Shown here piece after piece: positions 46,475-56,325 of a DNA stretch of 64,000 bases. The notes under the pieces were generated by a model. It did no database searches. It had not been told where the DNA came from and was given only the letters and a program-made list of their open reading frames with translations. Made by a program: the position numbers and the translations under genes. The first letter of the stretch is position 1; every line of letters begins with the position of its first letter. Origin of the DNA: Pedobacter sp. L105 (GTDB lineage: Bacteria; Bacteroidota; Bacteroidia; Sphingobacteriales; Sphingobacteriaceae); NCBI RefSeq assembly GCF_009765875.1, contig NZ_LMUP01000004.1, positions 1,031,080-1,095,079 of the forward strand. The letters run 5' to 3'.

Positions 46475-47542
46475 TCATTCCTTTAGCGCTTGCAAATATT
46501 TACTAAGGTTCGCTTCCACAGAATAGATTTCAATTGCACATCTTTTTGAGTGCTGCCCCATTTCGTTCCTTAATTTTTTATTAGTGATGAGTGTATCCAA
46601 ACGGTCAATCCATTCTTTAGCACTGTTTACCAGAAAGCCATTGTAGCCATCCTGAACTACCTTAAAATTAGGGCCAACAGCCGATGCCACAATCGGGATA
46701 CCGGCGGCCATATATTGAACCAGTTTTCCACCGCTTTTTCCATACACCCACTCCTCATCCGGTACCGGGTGCAAGCCAATATCAAACTGCAACAGATTTT
46801 CCGTTTCCATAGCTGCGCTCCAGGTGAGGATTTCTATAGGAAGTCCTTCAATAGCAAAATCCGGATCGCCCATCACCAGGATACGAATGTCATGTCTTTC
46901 CGATAGCGTTCTTAAAACTTCATCCAGTAAATGAAGATACTTACTCGTGGTATGGCTACCGCTCCAGCCAATCACCACAGGAGCCGAAGCACCAGCACTG
47001 GTTATACCGTATTTCTTTACGTCAACAGTTGCGGGGATCAAACTTACCCGCGTAGTGAATTGCCGCGTGTAGTCCATTAGCTTCTCAGTACTGACCAATA
47101 CCCGATCGGCATGTTTCATCAGGAAATCAACCTTTGCACTGGTTTTCAAAAACCTGATCGACCGGTTATTTGGGCTGGAACCTCCCTGGTAAATCAGGTC
47201 GTCGATATCATAAATGAGCCGTTTGGAAAACTTTCTGAGGAGCCGCTCATATAAAGGCGGTCCAAATGGTGTTGCCCATAGATGAACATAAACTAAATCG
47301 TAACGACTCAGCCTGCTTAACAAGCTAAGCCGTCTTGCATAATTAAGCAGCGTATACATAACTTTTTGCCTGTAAAACCCGCTTTTGTAAATGATCTTCC
47401 AAAAATTTAGATCTATGAATGGGGCAATGGTAATCTCATAACCTGCCTTTTCCAGCGCAGTATAATACTGTTCAAACTTCAACCGCTGACTAGGTGCGGT
47501 ATCATGGGGATAGGGAACAACAAAAAGAATTTTAGTACTCAT
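46475..47542 (-). CDS. Glycosyltransferase (GT4-like)
   Basis: The 355-residue protein begins MSTKILFVVPYPHDTAPSQR and has VYVHLWATPFGPPLYERLLR and DIDDLIY in the first domain. The donor domain has VIGWSGSHTTSKYL and the EX7E-like region is weak, replaced by QYMAAGIPIVASAVGPNFK. GT-B fold assignment is confident; donor and acceptor are unknown. It follows the next GT4 gene by 6 bp, which implies co-transcription. Confidence 0.82.
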   Translation of the reverse strand: MSTKILFVVPYPHDTAPSQRLKFEQYYTALEKAGYEITIAPFIDLNFWKIIYKSGFYRQKVMYTLLNYARRLSLLSRLSRYDLVYVHLWATPFGPPLYERLLRKFSKRLIYDIDDLIYQGGSSPNNRSIRFLKTSAKVDFLMKHADRVLVSTEKLMDYTRQFTTRVSLIPATVDVKKYGITSAGASAPVVIGWSGSHTTSKYLHLLDEVLRTLSERHDIRILVMGDPDFAIEGLPIEILTWSAAMETENLLQFDIGLHPVPDEEWVYGKSGGKLVQYMAAGIPIVASAVGPNFKVVQDGYNGFLVNSAKEWIDRLDTLITNKKLRNEMGQHSKRCAIEIYSVEANLSKYLQALKE

Positions 47543-47548
47543 TTTAAT

Positions 47549-48784
47549 TTATTTACAGATGCGGCTATAAATACGGTGGTATTGCGCTATGCCATTATCC
47601 AGCGAAAAGAAATCAAGGGCACCAGCCCTGATCTTATTTTTCTGATAGTTCCTGCCCGCAGCCAGCTGCCGGATGGTTTCTTCAAAATGATCCCCCATAA
47701 CAGTTAAACCCGAATCATAACAGCTAACAATCTGATCGGTATCGCCCACCCCAGAATTACAGATCACAGGAACACCCATCGCCATCAATTCGCCTTGTTT
47801 CGTAGGGCTGCTTGCCATCTTGCTGTAAGCTGGTTTAATAAAAAACAGGCCGTAAGTAAACAGACTAATCATCAGGGGAACTTCCTTTCTTTCGGCACTG
47901 GTCATGATAACATCACTACTGTTTACGCCGTATTGCTGCACTTTAAGAAGTATAACTGAAGGATCATCATGCGTTACAAAAAGCAGCTTCGCATGGGGCA
48001 TCTCTTTTTTTAGCAGGAAAAAAAAACGAATCATTTCATCCAGCAGGTACCAGGTGCCAATGCTGCCTAAATATCCTACTACAAAGTCATTCCCCCCTAA
48101 ACCTAAGCGGAGCCTTAATTTATGCTGCTCGGCAACTGATATTTTATCCGGATCGAAGGTTTCCACATCTGCGCAACAGGGAATAACCGAAATTTTCTGC
48201 GCGCTGATGTTTAAACTTTTCCATCGCATAATTTCATTTTTCCCTGCTTCAGTAAGGGAAACTACTGCATCTGCATCCCTTAAAAAGTCGATTTCCCTAC
48301 GTTTAAAATAATGATAAATGGTTCTAAACACAGGGTTTTCGATTTTCCATATATCACCATCTATTCTTTCATCTGCCCAGAAACCTCTCATGTCAAATAA
48401 AAAAGGAACCTGGTATTTCCTTTTCATCCATAAACCCAGCAATGCCGGGATATAACTTCTGCAATGAACCAGTTTAAAGTGAAGCCGGTTATTTAAATGC
48501 ACTGCCTTTTTTCTAAGCTTGTAATAATCAAATAAAGTAGAGAACACGGGAGGCTTTTTGGTATACAATACCGGTTCCCATATTATCGAAGCTGCGGTTA
48601 ATAATTGGCTAATCACCTCTTTATTTGCAGTGTAGCGCTCCTCTTTCTCGCAGCTGAGGATGGTAAATGAAAACCCTTTCTTCGTCAGGCCAATGAGGTA
48701 GGGTATGACCTGCGACTGCCCTAAAGGATCTGTCATTCCATCATAAGAAACGTATAAAACGTTTATTTGTTTAGCTGTATCCAT
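47549..48784 (-). CDS. Glycosyltransferase family 4
   Basis: The 411-residue GT-B protein has VLYVSYDGMTDPLGQSQVIP at the start, the middle FLFDMRGFWADERIDGDIW and the C-terminal GYLGSIGTWYLLDE, followed by PTKQGELMAMGVPVICNSGV, which carries the donor-binding Glu. Its start codon shares one base with the stop of the amidotransferase gene, so the two are translationally coupled. Confidence 0.85.
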   Translation of the reverse strand: MDTAKQINVLYVSYDGMTDPLGQSQVIPYLIGLTKKGFSFTILSCEKEERYTANKEVISQLLTAASIIWEPVLYTKKPPVFSTLFDYYKLRKKAVHLNNRLHFKLVHCRSYIPALLGLWMKRKYQVPFLFDMRGFWADERIDGDIWKIENPVFRTIYHYFKRREIDFLRDADAVVSLTEAGKNEIMRWKSLNISAQKISVIPCCADVETFDPDKISVAEQHKLRLRLGLGGNDFVVGYLGSIGTWYLLDEMIRFFFLLKKEMPHAKLLFVTHDDPSVILLKVQQYGVNSSDVIMTSAERKEVPLMISLFTYGLFFIKPAYSKMASSPTKQGELMAMGVPVICNSGVGDTDQIVSCYDSGLTVMGDHFEETIRQLAAGRNYQKNKIRAGALDFFSLDNGIAQYHRIYSRICK

Positions 48785-50697
48785 TAGATGATGCTCAGAT
48801 TAAACCATTGATCATACCACATCTGGAACATCAGCAGATACCAGACCTGCAAATAATTTTCCTTTCTGCCATTATAGAAATTGCCAACAATTGCCAGCAC
48901 CACCTGGTTATTAAATAGCCCATGCTGCTGTAGTTTTTCCAGGTTCAGATAACTATTCACCATATCTTTTAATTCATGCTGCAACCACTTTTCTATAGGG
49001 ACGCTGAACCCCATTTTAGGCCTTTCCATTAATTCTTTTGGAATATACTGGTGAACAATCTGTTTCAGGATATACTTCTTTTCCTTATTGTGGTACTTAT
49101 ATGCTGTTGGCAATTGTGCCGCCCATTCAATAATATGCTGGTCGAGAAAAGGTTCTCTGCCTTCTAAACTGGCAGACATGGTAGCCCGATCTACTTTTTG
49201 CAGGATATCGTCTACCATATAGGTCTGGTAATCCACTGCCATCATATAAGAGAGGTCATCATAACCTTCCATTAATTTGTCTGTACGGTGAGCAGTATAT
49301 AATTCATGTACCGGCTTGTTAAAAATAAACCCGATCTCTGCAACGGTAAAAACCTGGGTAAGGTTCTTTAGCAATTCTGCCGGTGAAGGATCACGCAGCA
49401 GATTTTTTAGTTTATTATATCTGCCATGAAAATTATATTGATTGCGCATAAATGGAAGCCGGTCTGACGGGATCTGATCCATCACAGCCAACAGTATATT
49501 CCGAAGCGATTTAGGTACAGCATTTATTTTAGCCCCGAATTTTGCGATATAATCATAGCGGTTATAACCGGCAAATATTTCGTCCCCTGCATCTGCAGAA
49601 AGGGCTACCGTTACTTTTTCCCTTGCCATACGACTTACCAATATCGTTGGAATAGCACTGCTGTCGGCAAAAGGTTCATCATAATAATAAGGAAGATCCG
49701 GTATAATAGCCAATGCTTCCTTTGCGGTACAGTAGTAATCTGTATGATCTGTTCCCAGTCGTGCAGCAATTTCCCTGGCAAAAGGCGCCTCATCCAGCTG
49801 GTTATCCATACTGCCGATCGTAAATGTTTGAATAGGCTGCGTACTGTTCTTTTGCAGCAGCGCAGTAACACAGGTGCTATCATAACCACCGCTTAAAAAA
49901 ACACCCACCGGAACATCGGCCACCATGCGGTACTGAAAAGACTCCTGTAAAATACGTTCCGTTTCTACAATGGCATCGGGCAATGAAACAGCTAATTTTG
50001 GCCGGTCATAAAAATCGTAAACATTCCAGTATTGAATGGATGAAGTGGCTCTGGTCTGGAGGTTAATCTTCAGCAAATGACCGGGGGCTAACTTTAGAGT
50101 ATCTTTATAAATACAATGCGGCCAGGAAACATAACCATATTGTAAATAAGAAGCTACAGCACCGGGATCAACCTGTTTTTTAAAATCAGGATGCCGCAAC
50201 ATAGCCTTTAACTCAGAACCAAATAAAAACAGTCCGCCGGCAAAATAATAATACAAAGGTTTTACCCCTGCCCTGTCCCTGACGCAGATCACCTCATTCG
50301 ATCTTTCATCATATAATACAATGGCATACATACCCCGCCATTGTTTAATGCAATCTTCTCCCCATTGTCGCCAGGCATGTAAAATAACCTCTGTATCAGA
50401 ATGGGTTATAAATTGATGTCCCAATTCGATTAACTGATTGCGTATCTCCTGATAATTATAGATTTCCCCATTAAATACAAGGTGCAAGTCATCATAGGTC
50501 ATGGGTTGCCCGGCAACAGTGCTCAGGTCAATAATAGACAATCTGCGGTGCCCAAAACCTATCTGACAGTTATCCAGCTGGTAAAAATCAATTCCCTGCC
50601 CGTCAGGCCCGCGATGCCCCATTGTAGCGGTCATGTCTTTTAAAATGACGCTATTGCTTTTATGACTAAAATCTATAAATCCGGTTATTCCACACAT
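48784..50697 (-). CDS. asnB: Asparagine synthase (glutamine-hydrolysing) family amidotransferase
   Basis: The 637-residue protein has the N-terminal glutaminase domain with the nucleophile Cys2 (MCGITGFIDF) and FGHRRLSIIDL, NGEIYNY and SDTEVILHAW, then the synthetase domain with the PP-loop FLSGGYDST and ALSADAGDEIFAGYNRYD. Asparagine synthases of this type are common in capsule and O-antigen clusters, where they probably amidate a uronic acid or another carboxyl sugar. A UDP-HexNAc dehydrogenase making such an acid is encoded 6 kb upstream, which supports that role, although plain asparagine synthesis cannot be excluded. Confidence 0.92.
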   Translation of the reverse strand: MCGITGFIDFSHKSNSVILKDMTATMGHRGPDGQGIDFYQLDNCQIGFGHRRLSIIDLSTVAGQPMTYDDLHLVFNGEIYNYQEIRNQLIELGHQFITHSDTEVILHAWRQWGEDCIKQWRGMYAIVLYDERSNEVICVRDRAGVKPLYYYFAGGLFLFGSELKAMLRHPDFKKQVDPGAVASYLQYGYVSWPHCIYKDTLKLAPGHLLKINLQTRATSSIQYWNVYDFYDRPKLAVSLPDAIVETERILQESFQYRMVADVPVGVFLSGGYDSTCVTALLQKNSTQPIQTFTIGSMDNQLDEAPFAREIAARLGTDHTDYYCTAKEALAIIPDLPYYYDEPFADSSAIPTILVSRMAREKVTVALSADAGDEIFAGYNRYDYIAKFGAKINAVPKSLRNILLAVMDQIPSDRLPFMRNQYNFHGRYNKLKNLLRDPSPAELLKNLTQVFTVAEIGFIFNKPVHELYTAHRTDKLMEGYDDLSYMMAVDYQTYMVDDILQKVDRATMSASLEGREPFLDQHIIEWAAQLPTAYKYHNKEKKYILKQIVHQYIPKELMERPKMGFSVPIEKWLQHELKDMVNSYLNLEKLQQHGLFNNQVVLAIVGNFYNGRKENYLQVWYLLMFQMWYDQWFNLSII

Positions 50698-50746
50698 GTT
50701 ACAAGGTTTAGAAATCTTTTACCCGATTTCATTTTAAATCTGTTTA

Positions 50747-51607
50747 TCAAAATCCCGATTTGACTAAAAAATACTTCATTCCATACCACATCATGCGGCT
50801 ATAAACGCGTGTCTTCCATGCCGCACCCGCCAGCATATAATAATTTTTCACTAAGAAAAGATGCCTGTTATTTTTAGGGATAATATGCTCCCTTATCAGT
50901 ATCCGGATAAATAACTCACTGTCTTTAAAGTTCATCCGCCTGTATTGAGGGTCATGGTACATACTATGGGAATGTACACGATAAAATAAAGTTACAAGAG
51001 GCAGGCAGTGGGCTGTTGTGACAGCAGATAAACGACATAAAATCATCTTATCTGCACTACTGTTTAAACGGGTATCAAAAGTGATCAGGTGATCCGCTAA
51101 CAAAGCTCTCCTGTGCATCAGATTTGACGGTACAGTAGTAATATTAGGCGTATAATACAGGATTTCTTCCAGCATATGCTCTCCCGGGGCGTGCATCACC
51201 GCAGCTTCCTGTTTTAACTGGCTATGCTCATCAATCAGCTGAACAAATGAACCACAAACCCCTACTTGCGGGTTAGCCAATAAATAAGTTACCCGCGATT
51301 GCAGGAAATCTGGTTTCAGCAGATCATCGGCATCTAAAAAGACTACAAATTCTCCCCGCGCTTTTTCCAGTCCAAAATTACGGGAAGCCGATACACCCGC
51401 ATTGGCCCTTTTGTAATAAAAAATCCTATGATCAATTTCCGACAGGCTTAAGGCTATCTCTTCAGTATCATCCGTGCTTCCATCATTTACTATAAGCAGC
51501 TCGAAATCTTCAAACAGCTGTTCAACAACTGATCGCACCGTATCCTGCAGGAATTTACGTCCGTTAAATACAGGGATAACAATGCTTATCTGAGGGGATT
51601 TTATCAT
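50747..51607 (-). CDS. Glycosyltransferase family 2
   Basis: The 286-residue GT-A enzyme starts with ISIVIPVFNGRKFLQDTVRS, followed by IVNDGSTDDTEEIA and the metal-binding FLDADDLL, all typical of GT2. It adds a sugar with inversion; donor unknown. It overlaps the methyltransferase gene upstream by 4 bp (ATGA). Confidence 0.9.
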   Translation of the reverse strand: MIKSPQISIVIPVFNGRKFLQDTVRSVVEQLFEDFELLIVNDGSTDDTEEIALSLSEIDHRIFYYKRANAGVSASRNFGLEKARGEFVVFLDADDLLKPDFLQSRVTYLLANPQVGVCGSFVQLIDEHSQLKQEAAVMHAPGEHMLEEILYYTPNITTVPSNLMHRRALLADHLITFDTRLNSSADKMILCRLSAVTTAHCLPLVTLFYRVHSHSMYHDPQYRRMNFKDSELFIRILIREHIIPKNNRHLFLVKNYYMLAGAAWKTRVYSRMMWYGMKYFLVKSGF

Positions 51608-52353
51608 TTTTTACATACAGCAAATAAAACATGACAGTGCTTCTCAACAGTTTTCTTAATCTCAAACAGATCAAAATCACTGGCCGACGGATATAAAGGG
51701 TAATCAAATTGTTTCGAGAACAATAGATTCCGCAACTTATAGGGAAGCTTTCTTACACCCCGTGCCAACAACAGCTTTTCCATCTCCTTCATCCCGGGGG
51801 CTTGCTTGCAAAAATATCTGGTATACCGCTGTCCGTAAATGCTTACCTCGCTGAACGCTGTCTTTAAAATCCCTTTCAGTTCGTCATAGGTAAACTCCTG
51901 TGTATGGTATGGATCACGAACGATTCCGTCCGGGCTGGAAATCCTGATATTTGGTGTAGAGACAATAACAACACCACCTGGTTTTAGCACTCGGCAAAAT
52001 TCAGACACCATTTCTTTATAGGCAGTTAAATGTTCAATGGTTTCTAATGAAATGATCCTGTCAAAAAAACCAGCACTAAATCTCAGCGCCGTAGCATCCA
52101 TCACTTCAAAATGTAGGGATGGATTGCCTGCCCATTTTTTTTGACAATAGTTGATTACATCAGGCTGTATATCCCCGCCGTATATTTCGGCACCGGTACC
52201 CTGACTTAAAATATTCGTCCCGTAACCAGATCCGCAGGCCAGGTCGAGCACAATATCCCTGGTCCTGATATATTTTTTCGCTTCAAAATAACGGTGTAAA
52301 TGTTCCCCGATCCAGGGGGTTAATTCAAGGTTGAGATAGCGTTCTAAAGACAT
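51604..52353 (-). CDS. SAM-dependent methyltransferase
   Basis: The 249-residue class I methyltransferase has motif I VLDLACGSGYGTNILSQ at about residue 35, the acidic strand IYGGDIQPDVI, and LKPGGVVIVSTPN, the UbiE/Methyltransf_11 pattern. Located between glycosyltransferases, it probably methylates a sugar of the repeat unit or caps the chain end. Substrate is inferred from position only. Confidence 0.85.
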   Translation of the reverse strand: MSLERYLNLELTPWIGEHLHRYFEAKKYIRTRDIVLDLACGSGYGTNILSQGTGAEIYGGDIQPDVINYCQKKWAGNPSLHFEVMDATALRFSAGFFDRIISLETIEHLTAYKEMVSEFCRVLKPGGVVIVSTPNIRISSPDGIVRDPYHTQEFTYDELKGILKTAFSEVSIYGQRYTRYFCKQAPGMKEMEKLLLARGVRKLPYKLRNLLFSKQFDYPLYPSASDFDLFEIKKTVEKHCHVLFAVCKK

Positions 52354-52355
52354 AT

Positions 52356-53462
52356 TTATTCAATAATTCCGTTAATAATATTCATGTAAGTTTTTTTTAC
52401 TGCGCTGACGTCAAAGTTTGCCCTAACACTTTTGTCCAGTTCCCTGCCCATGGCTTTAAGTGCAGTGCTGTTCCGGCAGATCGATTTAAGCGTTTCATAA
52501 AGTTCCTGCTCTACATTATCTTTTGATAAATAAAAGCCATTAAACCTATCAATGATATACTGATCAAAATCGCCTACACCTTTTACCACTACAACAGGTA
52601 CCTGGCATATGCCCGATTCTTTGATCACCTGTCCGCCAGACTCAGAGATTGAGGTATGAACAAGCAGATCAGCCGCCCGGATATAACTCAGCACATCAAT
52701 TTTTCTACCCAGAAACACCACATTTTTTCTCAATCCGGCATGTTGTACAAAGTCCCTTAGTTCAGGTTCCAGCGGCCCCGTATCCAAAAGCGTCAGTTTA
52801 ACATCCTCGCCCTCGGTTACTAACCGCTGCATAACGTTTAACAAACCCATGTGATTTTTGCTCTTCACCATCCTGCCAATGTTGATCAACTGTAAACCGC
52901 TTTCAGGTTGCTCTGCCAGGTACTTATCTACGTTTAGGTAAGACAAATCATAAAACTGGAAATTATAATATAATGGGAGCACAATGATCTTTTTAGCCGG
53001 TACATTTTCATAGTTCATCATCTGTGTTTTACAAGGCGGGGATACCACTAATATTTGGCTTGAAAACAGGTTTACCAGCTGATCCAGTAAGCGGGCATTT
53101 TTATTGCCTGAGATATAAACATTATCAGAATGGTGCCGCATTGGAAAAACTAAAGCCTTGATAAAAAACCGGCTGAGTACGCCGACCAGGTTTAAGTACT
53201 GTAAATGGGGAAAAACAAAATCAATTTTATGCTTCCTGCAAAATTTGATCAGTACATACATCTCTTGAAAGAGCCCGCGTATATCATTTGACCTGGCGCC
53301 ACTATATACTTCAGCACCCAATTTTTCCGCACCCTGCTGTAAAACGCCATAAGCTGTAGTAGTTAACAAAAAAACCACATGCCCCTGTTTGATCAGATCA
53401 TCAATTGCAGTTAAGATGAAGACAGAGTTATAGGAGCTCGGATAATAAACAAGGATTTTCAT
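52356..53462 (-). CDS. Glycosyltransferase family 4
   Basis: The 368-residue GT-B protein starts MKILVYYPSSYNSVFILTAI, has FPMRHHSDNVYISGNKNARL in the first domain and INIGRMVKSKNHMGLLNVM plus SISESGGQVIKESGICQVPV in the donor domain, with the catalytic-type Glu pair. It overlaps the acetyltransferase gene by 4 bp and precedes the methyltransferase by 2 bp. Confidence 0.88.
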   Translation of the reverse strand: MKILVYYPSSYNSVFILTAIDDLIKQGHVVFLLTTTAYGVLQQGAEKLGAEVYSGARSNDIRGLFQEMYVLIKFCRKHKIDFVFPHLQYLNLVGVLSRFFIKALVFPMRHHSDNVYISGNKNARLLDQLVNLFSSQILVVSPPCKTQMMNYENVPAKKIIVLPLYYNFQFYDLSYLNVDKYLAEQPESGLQLINIGRMVKSKNHMGLLNVMQRLVTEGEDVKLTLLDTGPLEPELRDFVQHAGLRKNVVFLGRKIDVLSYIRAADLLVHTSISESGGQVIKESGICQVPVVVVKGVGDFDQYIIDRFNGFYLSKDNVEQELYETLKSICRNSTALKAMGRELDKSVRANFDVSAVKKTYMNIINGIIE

Positions 53463-54031
53463 GGTATACTGTTGCTTATCTTTTTTATAAATTTAGCGGG
53501 GATACCGCCCCATACTTCCGCTCTGGGTACCGGTTTAGTAACCACGGCAGAGGCGGCGATAATGGCATGATCCCCAACCGTAACTCCTTTTAAAATGGTG
53601 GCTTTAGCAGCTATCCAGGCATGTTTGCCAATCACTATCGCCCCTAATCGATAAGATACAATACCCGCTGCCGTATGATCAGGATGAATCACATGATCCT
53701 GATCGCGGATCACCACCATTTCAGCAATGGAGACCCCAAATTGCAGGGTGATGGATGCTTTTGAAACAATATGGCTATACCGGCCTACATGGACATGGTC
53801 CAACATCACTTTTGCCCCTTTGTCGGCGAACAAATAAGCACCCGCAGATATAAAGGAATGAACGAGTTCCATTTTTCCCCCATCTATGCAGATAATCTTA
53901 CAGCCCCTTTCCATCACAGTATGCCTGTCTATGCTCAAACCAGGATACTTTAATTGCAGGTAGTATCTCCTGCAGGTATTTGACAGCCGGTGTAAGATCC
54001 GCCCGATCAACCGGATAGTTTTGGCCATCAT
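53459..54031 (-). CDS. Left-handed beta-helix acyltransferase (hexapeptide repeat family)
   Basis: The 190-residue protein has hexapeptide repeats from about residue 85 (GAIVIGKHAWIAAKATILKG and VTVGDHAIIAASAVVTKPVP) and the ending VWGGIPAKFIKK, the pattern of WbbJ/CysE-type O-acetyltransferases. It probably transfers an acetyl group from acetyl-CoA to a sugar hydroxyl or amine of the repeat unit. It overlaps the flippase gene and the next glycosyltransferase gene by 4 bp each. Confidence 0.87.
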   Translation of the reverse strand: MMAKTIRLIGRILHRLSNTCRRYYLQLKYPGLSIDRHTVMERGCKIICIDGGKMELVHSFISAGAYLFADKGAKVMLDHVHVGRYSHIVSKASITLQFGVSIAEMVVIRDQDHVIHPDHTAAGIVSYRLGAIVIGKHAWIAAKATILKGVTVGDHAIIAASAVVTKPVPRAEVWGGIPAKFIKKISNSIP

Positions 54032-55296
54032 AGGGAAATCACAGTTTGTTTAGTAAATGACCTGATATAGATCAGTAAACCTGTTTTTATAGACCGGCGA
54101 CAAACCGTCGCCAAAACCATGAAACAGAAAAAATAAGAGAGTGCAGAAGTATAGGCAAACTGGTTCACCTTTATAATGTGCAGCAGAAAATAGTTGATGC
54201 CAATGGTAAAAGTGATGACCAGCGGGCAGATATAATAAAAAATATGATTTTGCTTTTTATAGAATACCAATCCTGCTAACAACAGATAAAAAGTATTAAA
54301 ATACTGTCCTGCGAGTAACAGAACTAAATAATAAAGTGCAGGATGAAATTTTGGGGCGATAAAAAACTGAAAGACCAATGGTGTAAACAATGCGATCAAT
54401 AAAAAGATGCCACTAATCAGCAATATATATTTAACAACCAGCGAAATAACTTTTGAATGGTTACCCTTCATTAGATTTTCATACATAAAAGGATAAAAAG
54501 GTGTAACAAATGAAGAATTGATCACGGTTAATAAAAAGCCAAACTGTCCCGCTAAACCATATAAACCTGCCTTTGCGGGGCCATAATAATAGTTCACCAT
54601 AAAAGTGTCCGAATTGTACATGGTGAACATCATAAAAAACAAGGGAATAGAAGGCAACCCCCGTTTTAAGATCAGGGAGATCCATTTTTTTGAAAACTCA
54701 AAAATAATGAGCCTATTTTTTATAAAATAAAACAAGGCGAAGAGTGAGATCAAAGAGGCCGTCAGAAAGATACTGCCTATTCGCCCCAGATAACCCTCTT
54801 TACAAAACCGGATAAAATATACTGCCAGCAACAGCTCCATTATAGTTTTAGAGATTGCCAAACTGCCAAAACTAAGCGGCCGTTTTTGGTTTCTTAAAAT
54901 GGAAAACAAATACTCACAGAAAAAATTAAAAAAGCTGATCAGGCAGATCAGGTACAGCAGATTTTCAGATAAGCCCGTCAATGAGGAAAAGAAGTTATGG
55001 AAGAGCAGCGCACAAAGTAAAGTTGTGCACAGCACTGTTAGGGGCACTACCATTGACGTACTGATAAAAGAACTGACATCATCTTTAGTGAGCAGGGGAT
55101 ATTCCACTGTCAGCGTCTCGCCGATGCCCATATTCATCAAGGGGGCAATAAAATAAATCGAACTACAGAAAATAGTAATTAATCCATAATCCCGCTGTGA
55201 GAGGTAATGCGTAAAAAATGGCAATAATAAAAAAGCAAAACCTTTGGAGATAAATCCGGCAATCGCATAAATACCAAAAGATCTATAAAAGTTCAT
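54028..55296 (-). CDS. Wzx-type polysaccharide flippase
   Basis: The 422-residue polytopic membrane protein has about 12 hydrophobic segments, starting MNFYRSFGIYAIAGFISKGF and LLPFFTHYLSQRDYGLITIF, the characteristic N-terminus of the MATE-like Wzx/RfbX superfamily. It should flip lipid-linked repeat units across the inner membrane. Its presence points to a Wzx/Wzy-type pathway, but no polymerase is recognisable in the cluster. Confidence 0.9.
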   Translation of the reverse strand: MNFYRSFGIYAIAGFISKGFAFLLLPFFTHYLSQRDYGLITIFCSSIYFIAPLMNMGIGETLTVEYPLLTKDDVSSFISTSMVVPLTVLCTTLLCALLFHNFFSSLTGLSENLLYLICLISFFNFFCEYLFSILRNQKRPLSFGSLAISKTIMELLLAVYFIRFCKEGYLGRIGSIFLTASLISLFALFYFIKNRLIIFEFSKKWISLILKRGLPSIPLFFMMFTMYNSDTFMVNYYYGPAKAGLYGLAGQFGFLLTVINSSFVTPFYPFMYENLMKGNHSKVISLVVKYILLISGIFLLIALFTPLVFQFFIAPKFHPALYYLVLLLAGQYFNTFYLLLAGLVFYKKQNHIFYYICPLVITFTIGINYFLLHIIKVNQFAYTSALSYFFCFMVLATVCRRSIKTGLLIYIRSFTKQTVISL

Positions 55297-55307
55297 CCGC
55301 CATTTTG

Positions 55308-56312
55308 TTAAAGTATCTGCTCACCAGACAATGAATTAAAGGAATTGATCGTTGTCTGAATCCCATTTTTAAAGTCTATCAATACCTCATAGTCCAGCAA
55401 ATTTTTCGCTTTATCTATGTTGGCCATGCTATGTTTGATATCCCCTTTTCTAATCTCTCTGTATAAGGCATCAACCTGTAAACTATAAGCTGCTTTAATT
55501 TCTGCCCACAATTGGTTCAGGGAGATCTGATCACCGCAGGCAACATTATAAACCTGGTTTACAGCTTCAGGTGTGGCCACAAAAAAAGATTTAATATTGG
55601 CCTGTACCACATTTTCAACAAAGGTAAAATCACGGCTCTGGTATCCATCCCCATTAATTGTAGCGGCCCTTCTTTCTTTTGCTGCCTGAATAAAAAGGGG
55701 CACCACAGCGGCATAATCCCCTTCAGGACTTTGCCTGGGACCAAAAACATTAAAATACCGCAGCCCTATCATTTTTAAGCCATAGGTTTTGGCAAATACT
55801 TCAGCATATAACTCATTCACATATTTGGTTACCGCATAAGGCGACAGTGGTTTACCAATGCGCTCTTCCGTTTTAGGCAGCTCTTTGCTATCCCCATAGG
55901 TGGAAGAAGAAGCTGCATATACAAATCGCTGCACGCTGCCGCTGTCTTTTACCGCACAAAGCATATTCAAAAACCCGGTGATATTTACCTCATTGGTGGT
56001 GATAGGGTTATTGATGGATCGTGGTACGGAGCCCAATGCAGCCTGGTGGCTCACATAATCCATTCCCTCAACGGCTTTTTTACAGCAGTCCAGGTCGCGG
56101 ATATCCCCTTCAATCAATTCAAATGCAGGATTGTTCTTAAATGCGGCAATATTATCAGCAAAACCTGTTGAAAAATTATCCAGCACCCGCACCTTCCCTG
56201 CCCCGTATTTCAATAGATATTCAACCAGGTTAGACCCGATAAAACCTGCTCCGCCAGTGATCAAAAAGCTAAACTGATTGATATCTTTGTTATGGTATAT
56301 TTTTTCGTACAT
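55308..56312 (-). CDS. UDP-N-acetylglucosamine 4-epimerase-like SDR
   Basis: The 334-residue protein has GGAGFIGSNLVEYLLKYG near the N-terminus, the catalytic SSSTYGDSKELP and YAVTKYVNE, and RYFNVFGPRQSPEGDYAAVV. This resembles WbpP/TviC, which interconvert UDP-GlcNAc and UDP-GalNAc or their uronic acids. The adjacent dehydrogenase completes the TviB/TviC-like pair that would make UDP-GalNAc uronic acid. Confidence 0.88.
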   Translation of the reverse strand: MYEKIYHNKDINQFSFLITGGAGFIGSNLVEYLLKYGAGKVRVLDNFSTGFADNIAAFKNNPAFELIEGDIRDLDCCKKAVEGMDYVSHQAALGSVPRSINNPITTNEVNITGFLNMLCAVKDSGSVQRFVYAASSSTYGDSKELPKTEERIGKPLSPYAVTKYVNELYAEVFAKTYGLKMIGLRYFNVFGPRQSPEGDYAAVVPLFIQAAKERRAATINGDGYQSRDFTFVENVVQANIKSFFVATPEAVNQVYNVACGDQISLNQLWAEIKAAYSLQVDALYREIRKGDIKHSMANIDKAKNLLDYEVLIDFKNGIQTTINSFNSLSGEQIL

Positions 56313-56325
56313 GGTTGTTCAATAA

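Noticed and set aside
48784..50697. Lasso cyclase candidate in the polysaccharide cluster
   Set aside because: Cys2 is intact (MCGITGF) and the gene is embedded among glycosyltransferases, so a glutamine-dependent amidotransferase fits better.
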